Shown: positions 24,193 to 35,682 of the stretch, piece after piece
Layout: every line of letters starts with the position of its first letter
Numbering within the stretch: the stretch's first letter is position 1
Notes under the pieces: model-generated
The model's database searches: none
The model's input: the letters and a program-made list of their open reading frames with translations, nothing else
Told to the model about the DNA's origin: nothing
Source of the DNA: Iris pallida
Taxonomy: Eukaryota > Streptophyta > Magnoliopsida > Asparagales > Iridaceae
Assembly (NCBI GenBank): GCA_029216955.1
Contig: JANAVB010015600.1
Location: 38,852,134-38,916,133 of the forward strand
Direction: 5' to 3'
DNA length: 64,000 nt
Position numbers and translations under genes: made by a program

Positions 24193-26108
24193 TGTTATAA
24201 TACATGTATATGTACACTATTTTACTTATTATCATTGTTATTATTATTGATACTCTTATTAAAGTCTATTTGCATTTTTAAGAGTATAATAAGGTATTAT
24301 TTTAGTATTTCAAATATGGTTTTAACAAAGAAAAAGAAAATATTGTTATAATATTCTATCTATTTTTCAAAACATAGTTTTTGACCTAAAATTTATTTTG
24401 ACTTAAAGTTTTTGCAAAGTAATTTTATGTTTTAAATTATTTATCTAAAAACTATTTTAACTAGTATAATTATTTTCTTTTCTCGAGTGTTATAAATAAT
24501 TCTCTAAAAAAACCATATATATATTAATCTTGATTTTTCTCCTTTCCATGACCAATCCTATTATCCCTATACCCTAGCCAACTCCGTACCTTCATTATGT
24601 CCACCTTACCTATTTGACCTTTCTGGACCCAATGGAACTGTCCGTGCCACCATCAGAGGTCCCCTTGTGTAGTTGTTACACCAAAGTCGCAGTTCATGCC
24701 ACCATGATTATTGCAGCACACCAGGCGTCCTATCAGGCAAGATACCTTGCCATTTGCTGTTTAATTTATTTTAGCTCCTATTTCATGCATTATTTATTTT
24801 TTTTATGCAAAATAAACTATGATACATGGCATAACTGTTAGAACTTACTGTTCATTATATTTTCTGCTGTGTATTATTTTTCTTACAAATTAAACCTAGA
24901 TTTAAGGGACCACCTTGTGTGTTGCATTCATTGGCCTTGACACGTTGTAAACACGAAGTTGTGTGTCGCATGTATGACACGGAAGTGCGTGATTGGCTGG
25001 CCACCAGTACGTACAAGCCGTGCGATAGGAGTAACCGCTAATAGAGGTTGCATGCTAGTTTGACTTAGCGGTTATAGAGGTTACTGTTGTGGATACAACA
25101 GAGTAGGCATTGGATGGGGAGGACAATTCCTTAGCGTATGGGCTTCGATGCACTTTTCCTTTTGTAACCCGTGAGCTCCGCCGAAGACGCGGGTCAGATT
25201 ACCCATGATTACTGACGGCCACTGGCGATTCTGCGGAACGTCATGCTCTTACTGATGGGACCTCTGGTGCCCAAGGGGGACTATGCCGATCCTATTCAGC
25301 CAGGGCCCATGCGTAGGAAGGATTGTTCTTAACTATATTTTACTTAGAACGGCAGGCTACCCTATCCGTTAGGTACGAGTACTTTTGGTTTGGGTACTTG
25401 TATCTGACCGTGACTTGGAACAATAACTTGTCGCGGATTAGTTCGTCACATCTTGTCCTTGTTTGGTTGTAGGTGTGACTTACTACTTCGATGAGAAGGT
25501 ATTGAACCTTGTTGGGGTCCGGATACCATATTGGATTCATAGCATAGGAAGATACGTTACCGTGAATTAGTTTACCATCTCATGTCCTTGTTTGGTTGGG
25601 GGGATGGTACGCTCGTTCAGTAGGTGCGTATTGTAACATGTTATAATTCGATTTACTTATTTATTTGAGCAATATTTATTCAGTTTATATGGCATGATAT
25701 TATGTGTCTTGTTACGTCCCTCTGAGGACCTGGTTATCTCCCCAGGTGTGTGCTATTGTCTTTCGCAGGTGCTTTAGCTCTAGCCGTGTTCATTGCTATT
25801 TTTCGAGGATGATATCACTTGGATCGTCTTCGCTTCGCTCGCCACTCATTTCATTTTCTATGTACTTTTCCTTATTTTGTTGGTAGTGGATTTGTCTCCG
25901 CCCAACATATTGTATCAAGACAATTTATTATCTTCATATGATGTCTTTTATTTATTTATTTTGCGTGGATGAGATTAGTTATGGTTCTACTGTATTTTAC
26001 AGCTTATGTATTTATACGAGACTTCCATATATTGGAGTATACTTCGTATGAATACAGCTGGCATGTCGATGTTCCTAGTCCTACGTATTTTGGGACTAGG
26101 GCGTTACA
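21951..26108 (+). repeat. 5' LTR of the giant-LTR element
   Basis: Starts TGTAAAAACCC, ends GGGCGTTACA. In order: AT-rich U3, TATA box at 22618, GC-rich transcribed block (22780-23780), CT-rich block, ATT microsatellite (24140-24190), AT-rich DNA and a mixed tail. A 250-codon minus-strand frame (23240-23992) is Arg/Gly/Glu-rich, is not kept open over the same length in the 3' LTR, and is not called a gene. Confidence 0.9.
22618..22626 (+). promoter_or_regulatory. TATA box TATAAATAG of the 5' LTR
   Basis: TATAAATAG followed by GCAGGTACTC about 668 bp into the LTR. It would leave U3 short and R-U5 of about 3.5 kb. Confidence 0.7.
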
Positions 26109-27220
26109 TGTTTTTGTGGTGGTCCATACAGGTCAAGATAAATTGTTTGGTTACTTTATCGTACCAAGCAAGCCTGCGTATTGGATTAGAAGTTTAGGAT
26201 CTCATCCACATACTTACCTCTTTCCTTGATTTTATCTACCGTTTGACTCATCAATTGCATCTTGCTTGCTTCCTTCCATCCATATTCTTATCTTCCCTTC
26301 GTGCTTGCTAGAGATGTTCCCTACTAGTTAGTTGTCCTAAAACACCATTAGTTTAATTCTTTAAGTTGGGTAGAATACCTTATGAACTAGCAACCCCTTG
26401 ACCTAGTGACCTATATTAGCAAGCTTATTTAGATCCTAGAATCTAGAGGACCTAACCCGTCTAGTCAACCAAGGACTTGGACAAGAAGACTATAGGACGA
26501 CTATATGACTTAGAATCATTCTGCCTTCTTTTAATCTTAATCTCTCGTGCCTATATTTTTACCATCTTGACTAATGATGCTAATGTAGCCTAGTTTTTGC
26601 AAGCTTATTCTTTTATCAAGCTTGTTTCAAGACATATGTTATTTGGGCATGTCCACTAACATATGGTCTAATCAGAACCGGTGCATGATGGTCTGATCAA
26701 CCGAGTACACTTTGGTTCGCTTTTATTTGTCGTTCTACGTGGATGGAGACATAGCTAAACTTGTCCTCTAGAGTCCCATCCGCGACTGCCTTGGCAACTC
26801 CTTTGAAATTTTTCGATCGTCTTTGAATCACGTATTCGTATTCGATAACGCCTCCTTCGAACTCTATATTGCTTTCGCCGTCACCTATTTTAGGAGGACG
26901 AAGGCGTTATACTAGAACTTTCTCTAGCCTTCCTATCGGCTATGACCATTCTTACTCGATGTTGTTATATCTTCATCCTAAACCACTCGGCCCTATCAAG
27001 ACCCTCTAGTCGCTTAATTTAAGTGAATCTATTTCGTTCTCTTAATCGTGACCCTCATTCATTACCCGTGACCACACCGTATTATTTTTCTATAATCTAG
27101 ATCGCGATCCTTACGGCATGATTTTGTTATCGATTGTTTCCCATCGATACCCCCCTTGTGTCCTCTCACCCCCTACTAATTCTTAATTTCGAGGACGAAA
27201 TTCTTTTAAGTTGGGTAGGA
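26109..27220 (+). other. Internal region of the giant-LTR element
   Basis: The first 120 bp match the leader of the element at 14766-15163. The rest has no open frame with a recognisable domain. No standard initiator-Met primer site (TGGTATCAGAGC) was seen next to the LTR. The 3' edge has the chromovirus-type polypurine-containing end (about 27188-27220). A similar word, TCTTTAAGTTGGGTAGAAT, occurs at about 26359-26377, which may mark an internal deletion or duplication. Confidence 0.75.
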
Positions 27221-29404
27221 TGTAAAACCCCTAAATTTCTACTATTTTTTATTAAATTTGGTACCGATTTAAAATTTTGTATTGTACGTCACGTAATCGT
27301 ATTTTACGTCGCGCACGAAATTTTATTTTTGCTCGACGAGTGTGAATATGTGCGAGCGTACATATTTTAGAAAAATATTTTATTTAGTATTTTATAGTTT
27401 CAAAATAATATATACAATAATAATTTTACTATAATTACCAAGTTGTTATTTTATTTACTGAAAGCCTTCATTTATGCAATTATTAAGAATAATTAATATT
27501 TTTATTGAATACTAGAAAAATATAATTATGAAAATATTATTTGTGTATACATATATATTTGTAATTATTTATTGGTTTATTTTAAATATTATGTAATTTT
27601 CGAAATTATTATTATTGGTATTTTGAAAAATATATTTGGAAGTTATTGTGGCCATTTAAATCTTGATTTTGAATTTATGTATTTATTTAAATAGTAAATA
27701 ATTGAAATTTGATTTATTGATTTGATTTTTAAACTACGAGAATTTAATTTGATTTAATTAGATTTAATTGGATTTGGATTTGGATTTGATTGGTTTTAAA
27801 TTAAATAGATTGCATTATCTAATTTGGGTTTAAATATCCTAATCCTATTCTAATTGGGAATTCCCACATCCTATAAATAGGCAGGTACTCATCCATGTAT
27901 TTCTATTCTCCAAATTCTCCACAAAATCAACCGTGAGTGCATCGTGTCCTTGTCCATCTTTTTCTTCCACTATTTTTTATTACAAATACATATTCCTCGT
28001 CGTGTCGACAGCCCCGACACGGTACGTCACAAATCCCCACAACATTCCCTTCGTGTCCTAACATCAGGATACGATACAATCAGTGATTCCAATCCCCTAA
28101 ACCTATCCCTATCCTAACCCAACCCGACCACCAGGTTCATCCCACCTCCTCGACCAACCCGTCTCCACCGGCCGGAAAAACCCCGACCACCATTACAGCA
28201 CACCCAATCACCACCGTACACCCGACCCATCACCAGCCATCACCCCTGCAACCGCTCCCACCATACCAACCAACATTGTCGTAGCAGCCCTGCCCCGACG
28301 CACCTCTGCCATGGCAAACAACACCCTCAGCCACAACCAAACCCATGGCCACTGCCTAGGCCGACACCACCACAGACCACCCTGGCCGGACCACCGCCCC
28401 TGGTCACCGCCCCTACCAAACCACCCGCCACCAGCCAAGCGACCGCCGCCACCACCCAAGAAACCAAATAGGGAAAGAAAAACCCCAAAATAAAACCCTA
28501 GATCTAGACTCACCTCCATCCACGCGCCGCCCCGCGTCGACCCCACGTCAGACTGCGCCGACCGTGTTCTTCGGCGAACGGTCGCCTGAGCCTCCGCCTG
28601 CCGTTCCCGTTCTCCATCGCCGCCCTGCCCTTGCGTCGCAACCTCGCCAGCCCTCGACGTGGTCACCCGCGCCGGCCACCGCCTTCAACAGCCCTCTCCG
28701 ACCACGAGCCACCGACCCTCTCCAGCCGCATCTTCGCAAGCCCTAACCGCCTCCGCCGCCCACTTTCCCTTCTCCCCGTGCCGGCAAACCCATAGTCCCG
28801 TGCGCGATCACCCTCGCCTCTGACCGTCGACCATCTCGCTGAAGCCTCCTCCGCGCGCCGAGCCGTCCGCCCCGCGCCAAGACCGTCGGAGCGCGCGCGC
28901 CGCCGCCGGACCACCGGAAACCCACCGCCGAGACCCTCTTTCAGACCGCTGCGCCGAAGCCTCTCCTCACTCCCCGCTTCCTTCCGTGCCCTCCGCGTCG
29001 AGCATCCGCCGCCCCATGGCCGGAGCTCCGACCGACCATCCGCCCAGATCCCCTTTCTCCGCTCCCCTCTCCTTCCTCTTGCTCACTCTCCTCACCTTCT
29101 CTCTCTCGGTTCCTCTTCCCCCTTACTTCCTTTATTTCGAAAGAACAGCAGCAGTAGTCGAAATTATGTCTAACCCAGAAACTGAACTCTCTCTGTTTTA
29201 TTAGAGCCCACAGGCATGGATCACTTAATCTGGCACAATAAACAACAGTAGCAGACATCATGAATGGTTTTTGGTTTTGTTGCTTTTTTGGTTGGTTTAG
29301 CTTTTATTTTTATTTGTTCTATTTTTTTCTTTTTCTTTTTCTTTTTCTTCTTTTAGTTATTACCATTATTATTATTATTTATATTTCTTTATAAACTCTC
29401 ATTA

Positions 29405-29471
<67 letters not shown>

Positions 29472-31386
29472 TATTATAATACATGTATATGTACACTATT
29501 TTACTTATTATCATTGTTATTATTATTGATACTCTTATTAAAGTCTATTTGCATTTTTAAGAGTATAATATGGTATTATTTTAGTATTTCAAATATGGTT
29601 TTAACAAAGAAAAAGAAAATATTGTTATAATATTCTATCTATTTTTCAAAACATAGTTTTTGACCTAAAATTTATTTTGACTTAAAGTTTTTGCAAAGTA
29701 ATTTTATGTTTTAAATTATTTATCTAAAAACTATTTTAACTAGTATAATTATTTTCTTTTCTCGAGTGTTATAAATAATTCTCTAAAAAAACCATATATA
29801 TATTAATCTTGATTTTTCTCCTTTCCATGACCAATCCCATTATCCCTATACCCTAGCCAACTCTGTACCTTCATTATGTCCACCTTAACTATTTGACCTT
29901 TCTGGACCCAATGGAACTGTCCGTGCCACCATCAGAGGTCCCCTTGTGTAGTTGTTACACCAAAGTCGCAGTTCATGCCACCATGATTATTGCAGCACAC
30001 CAGGCGTCCTATCAGGCAAGATACCTTGCCATTTGCTGTTTAATTTATTTTAGCTCCTATTTTATGCATTATTTATTTTCTTTATGCAAAATAAACTGTG
30101 ATACATGGCAAACTGTTAGAACTTACTGTTCATTATATTTCCTACTGTGTATTATTTTTCTTACAAATTAAACCTAGATTTAAGGGACCACCTTATGTGT
30201 TGCATTCATTGGCCTTGACACGTTGTAAACACGAAGTTGTGTGTCGCATGTAGGACACGGAAGTGCATGATTGGCTGGCCACCAGTACGTACAAGCCGTG
30301 CGATAGGAGTAACCGCTAATAGAGGTTGCATGCTAGTTTGACTTAGCGGTTATAGAGGTTACTGTTGTGGATACAACAGAGTAGGCATTGGGCGGGGAGG
30401 ACAATTCCTTAGCGTATGGGCTTCGATGCACTTTTCCTTTTGTAACCCGTGAGCTCCGCCGGAGACGCTGGTCAGATTACCCATGATTACTGACGGCCAC
30501 TGACGATTCTGCAGAACGTCATGCTCTTACTGATGGGGCCTCTGGTGCCCAAGGGGGACTATACCGATCCTATTCAGCCAGGGCCCATGCGTAGGAAGGA
30601 TTGTTCTTAACTATATTTTACTTAGAACGGTAGGCTACCCTATCCGTTAGGTACGAGTACTTTTGGTTTGGGTACTTGTATCTGACCGTGACTTGGAACA
30701 ATAACTTGTCGCGGATTAGTTTATCACATCTTGTCCTTGTTTGGTTGTAGGTGTGACTTACTACTTCGATGAGAAGGTATTGAACCTTGTTGGGGTCCGA
30801 ATACCATATTGGATTCATAGCATGGGAAGATACGTTACCGTGAATTAGTTTACCATCTCCTGTCCTTGTTTGGTTGGGGGGATGGTACGCTCGTTCAGTA
30901 GGTGCATATTGGAACATGTTATAATTCGATTTACTTATTTATTTGAGCAATATTTATTCAGTTTATATGGCATGATATTATGTGTCTTGTTACGTCCCTC
31001 TGAGGACCTGGTTATCTCCCCAGGTGTGTGCTATTGTCTTTCGCAGGTGCTTTAGCTCTAGCCGTGTTCATTGCTATTTCTCGAGGATGATTGCACTTGG
31101 ATCGTCTTCGCTTCGCTCGCCACTCATTTCATTTTCTATGTACTTTTCCTTATTTTGTTGGTAGTGGATTTGTCTCCGCCCAACATATTGTATCAAGACA
31201 ATTCATTATCTTTATATGATGTCTTTTATTTATTTATTTTGCGTGGATGAGATTAGTTATGGTTCTACTGCATTTTACAGCTTATGTATTTATACGAGGC
31301 TTCCATATATTGGAGTATACTTCGTATGAATACAGCTGGCATGTCTATGTTCCTAGTCCTACGTATTTTGGGACTGGAGCGTTACA
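27221..31386 (+). repeat. 3' LTR of the giant-LTR element
   Basis: Direct copy of 21951-26108, with scattered substitutions and a longer ATT microsatellite (about 29400-29468). TATA box TATAAATAG at 27872-27880. Ends GGAGCGTTACA, followed by GGTTT. Confidence 0.9.
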
Positions 31387-31391
31387 GGTTT
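31387..31391. repeat. Target site duplication GGTTT (right)
   Basis: Exact match to 21946-21950. Confidence 0.9.
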
Positions 31392-31732
31392 CATCCATAA
31401 TGCCTAAACTAGAAGAAAAAAAATAAAATAGGGTTTGGAGAAAGAGATCTGAGAAATTAGAAAAGATCTGAGAAATTAGAAGAGAGCAAAAAATCAAAAT
31501 AAACTAGGTTTGCAAAAATTGATGTTTTGTTCTTGTTTTTTTTCTTGTTCTTGTTCTTCTTCTTCTTGTGAGGAATGGAGAGTGAGGAAGAAAACAAAAA
31601 TTATAACACTTATCTTTTATACCTACCACTTGGATAGCCCTGAGTAATTTTTTCAGTGGCAAACTTGTAAATAATAGAAAACTAATACTTGGACAGCCCT
31701 GAGCAAAATGAGCTGTGCCCTTATAATTTACC
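31392..31732. mobile_element. Right part of the split 1.4-kb DNA transposon
   Basis: Continues the element broken at 21950. It ends with GTGCCCTTATAATTTACC, the complement of the left terminus, then the octamer TAAATGGC. A TTCTTG/CTTCTT run lies near 31528-31570. Confidence 0.7.
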
Positions 31733-31740
31733 TAAATGGC

Positions 31741-31944
31741 TCATTTTCATGCTGATATGTTTAATCTTTTCCCCAGTTTCCCGCCTATGGATAAACCGAT
31801 ATTGCAGAGGTCCAAAAATGATTTACATATGCAATATTTTTGTCTTGAATGATGTTATCTTTATCGTATATGTAGTGTTAATATTTTTGTCTTTGTCAAG
31901 GATGTCAAAAATTTCCACTACACATATTAAGTGTTAACATTGCA

Positions 31945-31946
<2 letters not shown>
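31741..31946. other. Short host-like spacer
   Basis: AT-rich single-copy-looking DNA between the DNA transposon and the LINE. Nothing recognised. Confidence 0.4.

Positions 31947-32015
<69 letters not shown>
31947..32015. repeat. TA tract at the LINE 3' end
   Basis: About 69 bp of TA. It directly follows the LINE 3' end (minus strand ...GGAATAAAATTTACCC...). A similar TA tract borders the LINE 5' end at 51668. Confidence 0.95.
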
Positions 32016-32017
<2 letters not shown>

Positions 32018-33670
32018 AATAAGGGTAAATTTTATTCCACGCAAATCACAGTAAAGGTATTACAATACACTATACTCACATCTCTCCCACGGTTAAGGGG
32101 CCTTTACAGATACATCGAATTCTATATTATGTAGAATTCCTACTGGCGGAGTAGCCAGTCCCTTAAAGATACGCCTGTTGCGTCCCCTCCAGACATGCCA
32201 AACGGATGCTGCAAGTCTAACTCTAGCCATCTTGGCCCAACCAGGGTCCATACCTCGGCGGTCTCTGATCCAGCTGAGGATCCTCCGGATATCTCTGGCA
32301 CTGCCAACTCCACCCATCGATCGCATGCACTGCTCCTCCTAGATGTGCCAAGTCCACGGACACTCAAAGAATAGGTGGCCCATAAATTTTGTGTCTCCCG
32401 TATAGAGTACACACTTCGGGTCTGAAATCTGCATCCCAAACCTAATAAGTCTGTCCCGCGTTATCAACATGCCTAGGAGGAGTCTGTATAAACAAAGCTG
32501 CATTTTGCGGGCAATCTCCTTCGCCCAGATAAAGTCAAACTTCGCAATCCTGTCATGTAGAGTCCGAACCAAATTATAGCAGCTTTGAAAACTGAATATC
32601 CCTTACCCTCCAACCGAACCAGGATCAACCCAACTCCAGGAGTCCGCAGTCTGGCTAGTGTCGATAGTGATCCGATTATCGTCTCTCCAAACTGAACCGT
32701 GAATGGATACTCCTCAGGCCTCAGCTTCCATCCCTGATAATCCGACTATATTTTACCCCCCTACTCGCCTATCTGTCCATCTGTGCACCCAAGATCTCCA
32801 GAAGGAAGCCATTTTCCATCAACGAGTCCAGCCAGAGATCAGTATTCATCCCATCTTTCATAATCCTGCAAATAGAGGACTGTAAAACCGGTCTGCACCT
32901 AAGGATAGCCTTAAATGAGACCAAAAAATTATTATCAATTATGCATGTCCAAAAATTCATCCGCCGCACATATCTGCTAGCCAGCCACTCTGCCCAAAGG
33001 GAACCTCCCTTGATGAACCACCATGCCATCCGCACCCTAGAAGCCTCCCTAACCGTCCGAAGAGGTCGCAACCCCACTCATCCTTCCTCCCGGGTCCGAC
33101 AGAGTTGTTCCCAAGCGATCGCATGCATACCTCCCCTCCAGATAAAATTAGCACAAATGGACTCCACCTTCCTTACGGTAGCTACCGAAATCTGAATCGA
33201 CTGCAACCAGAACATAGCGATGCCAGAGATAACAGACCTCACCAGCTCAATACGGCCACTAAAGGACAGTCCAGCTGCCTACCAGCCTTCCACTCTCCTT
33301 TGGACAAAATCTACCAGGCTGAGACAATCCTGATCCCTGGTATAATTTACTGTCAACGGAACCCCCAGATATTTCACCGGTAACTCTTCTTTCTCCACTC
33401 CCAGAGCAAGGGCCCGTTCCTCCTTGAGGGTGCACTGGGAGCTGAAATAAACCCTTCTCTTCTCCCTATTAAGCTGCAAACCGGACAACCTCCCAAACTT
33501 TTCTATAATATCGGAAAGCGCCTCATCCCCCTCATAGATGGATGCAGGAATACCAAGAGGTCGTCAGCATATATCAAGTGAGACACTACCGGCTTGACCT
33601 GCCTGAAAAGAGGAACAATTTTTCTACTATGCACAACCAAGTCCATTATACAAGTGAAGTACTCCATCAC
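32016..33670 (-). mobile_element. 3' part of an L1-type LINE (ORF2 C-terminal half), split by Tat element A
   Basis: Minus-strand frames continue ORF2 from 47817. Next to the break lies the reverse transcriptase active site YADD (about 33568-33580) within HLIYADDLLVFLHP, then SGLQLNREKRRVYFS and LPVKYLGVPLT (33300-33480), all typical of plant L1 RT. Further on (32339-32572) is a zinc-binding RT-associated domain (zf-RVT) with FGMQISDPKCVLYTGD and HLFFECPWTWHI, then a SVWHVWRGRNRRIFKG-type end (32093-32250). Several frame breaks make it a pseudogene. The 3' end carries AATAAA next to a TA tract. Confidence 0.85.
33666..33670. repeat. Target site duplication ATCAC (left)
   Basis: ATCAC precedes the left LTR of Tat element A and recurs at 47812-47816. 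Joining the flanks restores LINE reading across the site. Confidence 0.9.
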
Positions 33671-34798
33671 TGTTTCACTTAACAAAATTGCCCAACAAAA
33701 GTTGGATTTTGAAAATAAAACGAAAAAAAGTACAAGAAGTACAAATTTGATTCTGGAAAAGTATTGCTATGGAAGTCTGATCTGTAAATGATCACTTTGT
33801 TCCTTGGACCATATGATGATGATGATGAAGATCACTGCTTGAAGTAGAACAACTTGGAAGAACTAAGTCACCAGAAAGGTATCGACGCACTTGGGCACTG
33901 ATGGCGAGGCCGAATGCTTTCCTGCTTTGCTTTACTCTGTTCTGAAAGAAAAGTTGAAGAAGGATGCTCTGGAGAAAAAAAATCTCGAAGTTCTGATCTC
34001 TGTATTCTCTCATGTCCTCTCCCTCTGTCTGTGTCTTTGAGAAAAATGAGTCTATTTATAGACTGGGGCTTCTGTGCGTAAAAGAGCATCAAAGTCTGTC
34101 TTTACGCTAACAACTGTCACCTATGATCAGAGTCATCCTTTGCATACATTGACACGCGTCCCATCATTTCAGTAAGAATAGGATACATGTACAAACGTTC
34201 TTCGAAATATGTGGCATGAAGGCCATGTGGGCAAACCACGTTCTAAACTGGCCAGAAAGAATAGGGCGTAAAAATAGCTCCAACATCCTCTGGGCGTAAA
34301 GCAGTAAGATGAGCGTAAAATAGCTCTGTCATAGGTTTCCAGCATAAAGTGGTTATTGAATAACCTTGAGCGTAAAATAGCTCAAATAGACTTTACGCAC
34401 ACATTGTTTTATGAGCGTAAAAACTCATGTAAAACTCCGTGCGTAAAAGAAACCATTCAGTGAGCGTAAAGTAGCTCGATCCCCATAAACGACAACAATG
34501 GTCTTTGTATAAGACAAATCCCATTGAATTCTGTGGTAAATGCCATCATTAATATCTTCATGTCAGAGTTTGCATTAAATGCGAGATTTGACAGCTTTGT
34601 TCAGCGTAAAATAGGCTGCTCTGTCCTTGGCGTAAAATCACAGGTGTAGACCCAAGCGTAAAATGATCAGCCTGCTTAGGCGTAAATTGATTAGCCTAGA
34701 TTTGGGCGTAAAAGAGATTACCCGCTCTGCTTGGCGTAAAAACCGATCACTTATGAATGGAATGACTCTTTCTTTGAAGCACTTTTTACGCTCCTACA
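33671..34798 (-). repeat. 3' LTR of element A
   Basis: On the minus strand starts TGTAGGAGCG and ends AAGTGAAACA. A minus-strand TATA box CTATAAATAG lies at about 34051-34060. The U3 half (34070-34798) carries about 17 copies of GCGTAAA in either orientation, several as GAGCGTAAAATAGCTC, a small hairpin. Confidence 0.9.
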
Positions 34799-34859
34799 AG
34801 ACCCCCTTCAAAGTTTTCAAATATCTCCAACATTTGAAACACTTTGAACAGAAGCGTAA

Positions 34860-35050
34860 AAGTTGAGATTTGATCTGCCAGCGTAAAATTTGGGATATGC
34901 AACAGCCATCCGCGTAAAAGCAGGGATGTCCAACAGTCGGCGTAATTTCCAACAGTGTTGGTCAACACTTAATTGTCACAATGAATTTCTTTTTTCGAAA
35001 CTCTCGAATGCCTTTTCGCTTCCCCGAGTTTGCATTTATAATGAACAGTT
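34860..35050. other. Junction of 3' LTR and antisense region, element A
   Basis: Non-coding on the minus strand. Four more GCGTAA words lie at 34855-34945, next to the polypurine stretch (34799-34813). The segment upstream of the TATA box of antisense unit 1 would be its promoter. Confidence 0.5.
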
Positions 35051-35083
35051 TCCGATGAGGAATATGGAGAGCTGATTTAACTG

Positions 35084-35092
35084 TATAAATAA
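35084..35092 (+). promoter_or_regulatory. TATA box of antisense unit 1 (element A)
   Basis: TATAAATAA, 49 bp upstream of the ATG at 35133, followed by a pyrimidine-rich leader TTCTTCACTCTTGTC. Same layout as units 2 and 3 and the unit in element B. Confidence 0.65.
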
Positions 35093-35132
35093 GGAGAAAT
35101 TCTTCACTCTTGTCATTCATCTCCATAGTGAC

Positions 35133-35387
35133 ATGGCGCCCAAGAAGGAGATTAACAATGAAGAGGCTTCAGGCTCAAGGATTGACTTTGAACGAGCACG
35201 CAACTTTGTAGCGTGCTTCGGATTAACTCCAGCAGTCTTCAGCCGCATCGATGGTGGTCCCCCGACTGCACATGAGGGCTCAGGAGATGCAGAAGCATTT
35301 TTAAATCTGATGCGTCGCTCCGGGATTCACAACATGCGTGAGTTAGGTGCCTCTCTTCGTCAGTCCAACGAAGAAGAGGGAAAATAA
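35133..35387 (+). CDS. Antisense ORF 1 of element A, 84 aa
   Basis: A small frame antisense to the retrotransposon genes, starting MAPKKEINNEEASGS. It is charged, with a KKE-rich N-terminus, a middle stretch FVACFGLTPAVFSRIDGG and an acidic end. No family is recognised. The start MAPK- is shared with the antisense gene of element B. A TATA box lies 49 bp upstream and AATAAA (35442-35447) lies 55 bp after the stop, so it looks like a complete small transcription unit. Antisense ORFs between pol and the 3' LTR are known in Tat-lineage elements, but their function is unknown. Whether it is expressed cannot be seen. Confidence 0.5.
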   Translation: MAPKKEINNEEASGSRIDFERARNFVACFGLTPAVFSRIDGGPPTAHEGSGDAEAFLNLMRRSGIHNMRELGASLRQSNEEEGK

Positions 35388-35441
35388 AAATTCCATGTAT
35401 TGCGACTCTCTTATTGTAGGGGTCCACTCCCCTTTTTTATA

Positions 35442-35447
35442 AATAAA
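35442..35447 (+). terminator. Poly(A) signal AATAAA of antisense unit 1
   Basis: AATAAA in TTTATAAATAAAGTTTGATG, a short distance downstream of the unit 1 stop codon. Confidence 0.55.
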
Positions 35448-35608
35448 GTTTGATGTTAATCTCAACTGTTCAACACTTATTTTGACTGCTTCTATGATTG
35501 TTCATTCCCAAGAAACAAACTTGACACGTGGCGTCTGTCTTGGGGTTACGAGAGCCTTTAAATATGATCTTCCCCCGAAATAGACTCCCAACAGTTTCTT
35601 CAGTCTTT

Positions 35609-35617
35609 ATAAATAGT
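35609..35617 (+). promoter_or_regulatory. TATA box of antisense unit 2 (element A)
   Basis: TATAAATAG preceded by CAGTCTT. Start codon candidates follow at 35666 and 35683. Confidence 0.6.
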
Positions 35618-35682
35618 CGAGAATGTCTCATCTCATTCTTATTCTTCTGAAAATAGCTCTTTGCAATGTCGTTCTCCAACAA

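Larger units (their letters stand above)
21951..31386 (+). mobile_element. Giant-LTR retroelement with 1.1-kb internal region (non-autonomous, Tekay/Del-derived)
   Basis: Two direct LTRs (21951-26108, 4158 bp; 27221-31386, 4166 bp) enclose an internal region of 1112 bp. A 5-bp duplication GGTTT flanks the element, so this is a genuine single insertion. Nearly 90% of the 9.4 kb is LTR. The internal region ends with CGAGGACGAAATTCTTTTAA GTTGGGTAGGA just before the 3' LTR, the typical pol end/polypurine region of Tekay/Del chromoviruses. No gag, protease, RT, RNase H or integrase remains, so movement would need proteins from a full-length relative. It lies in a 1.4-kb DNA transposon. Confidence 0.9.
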
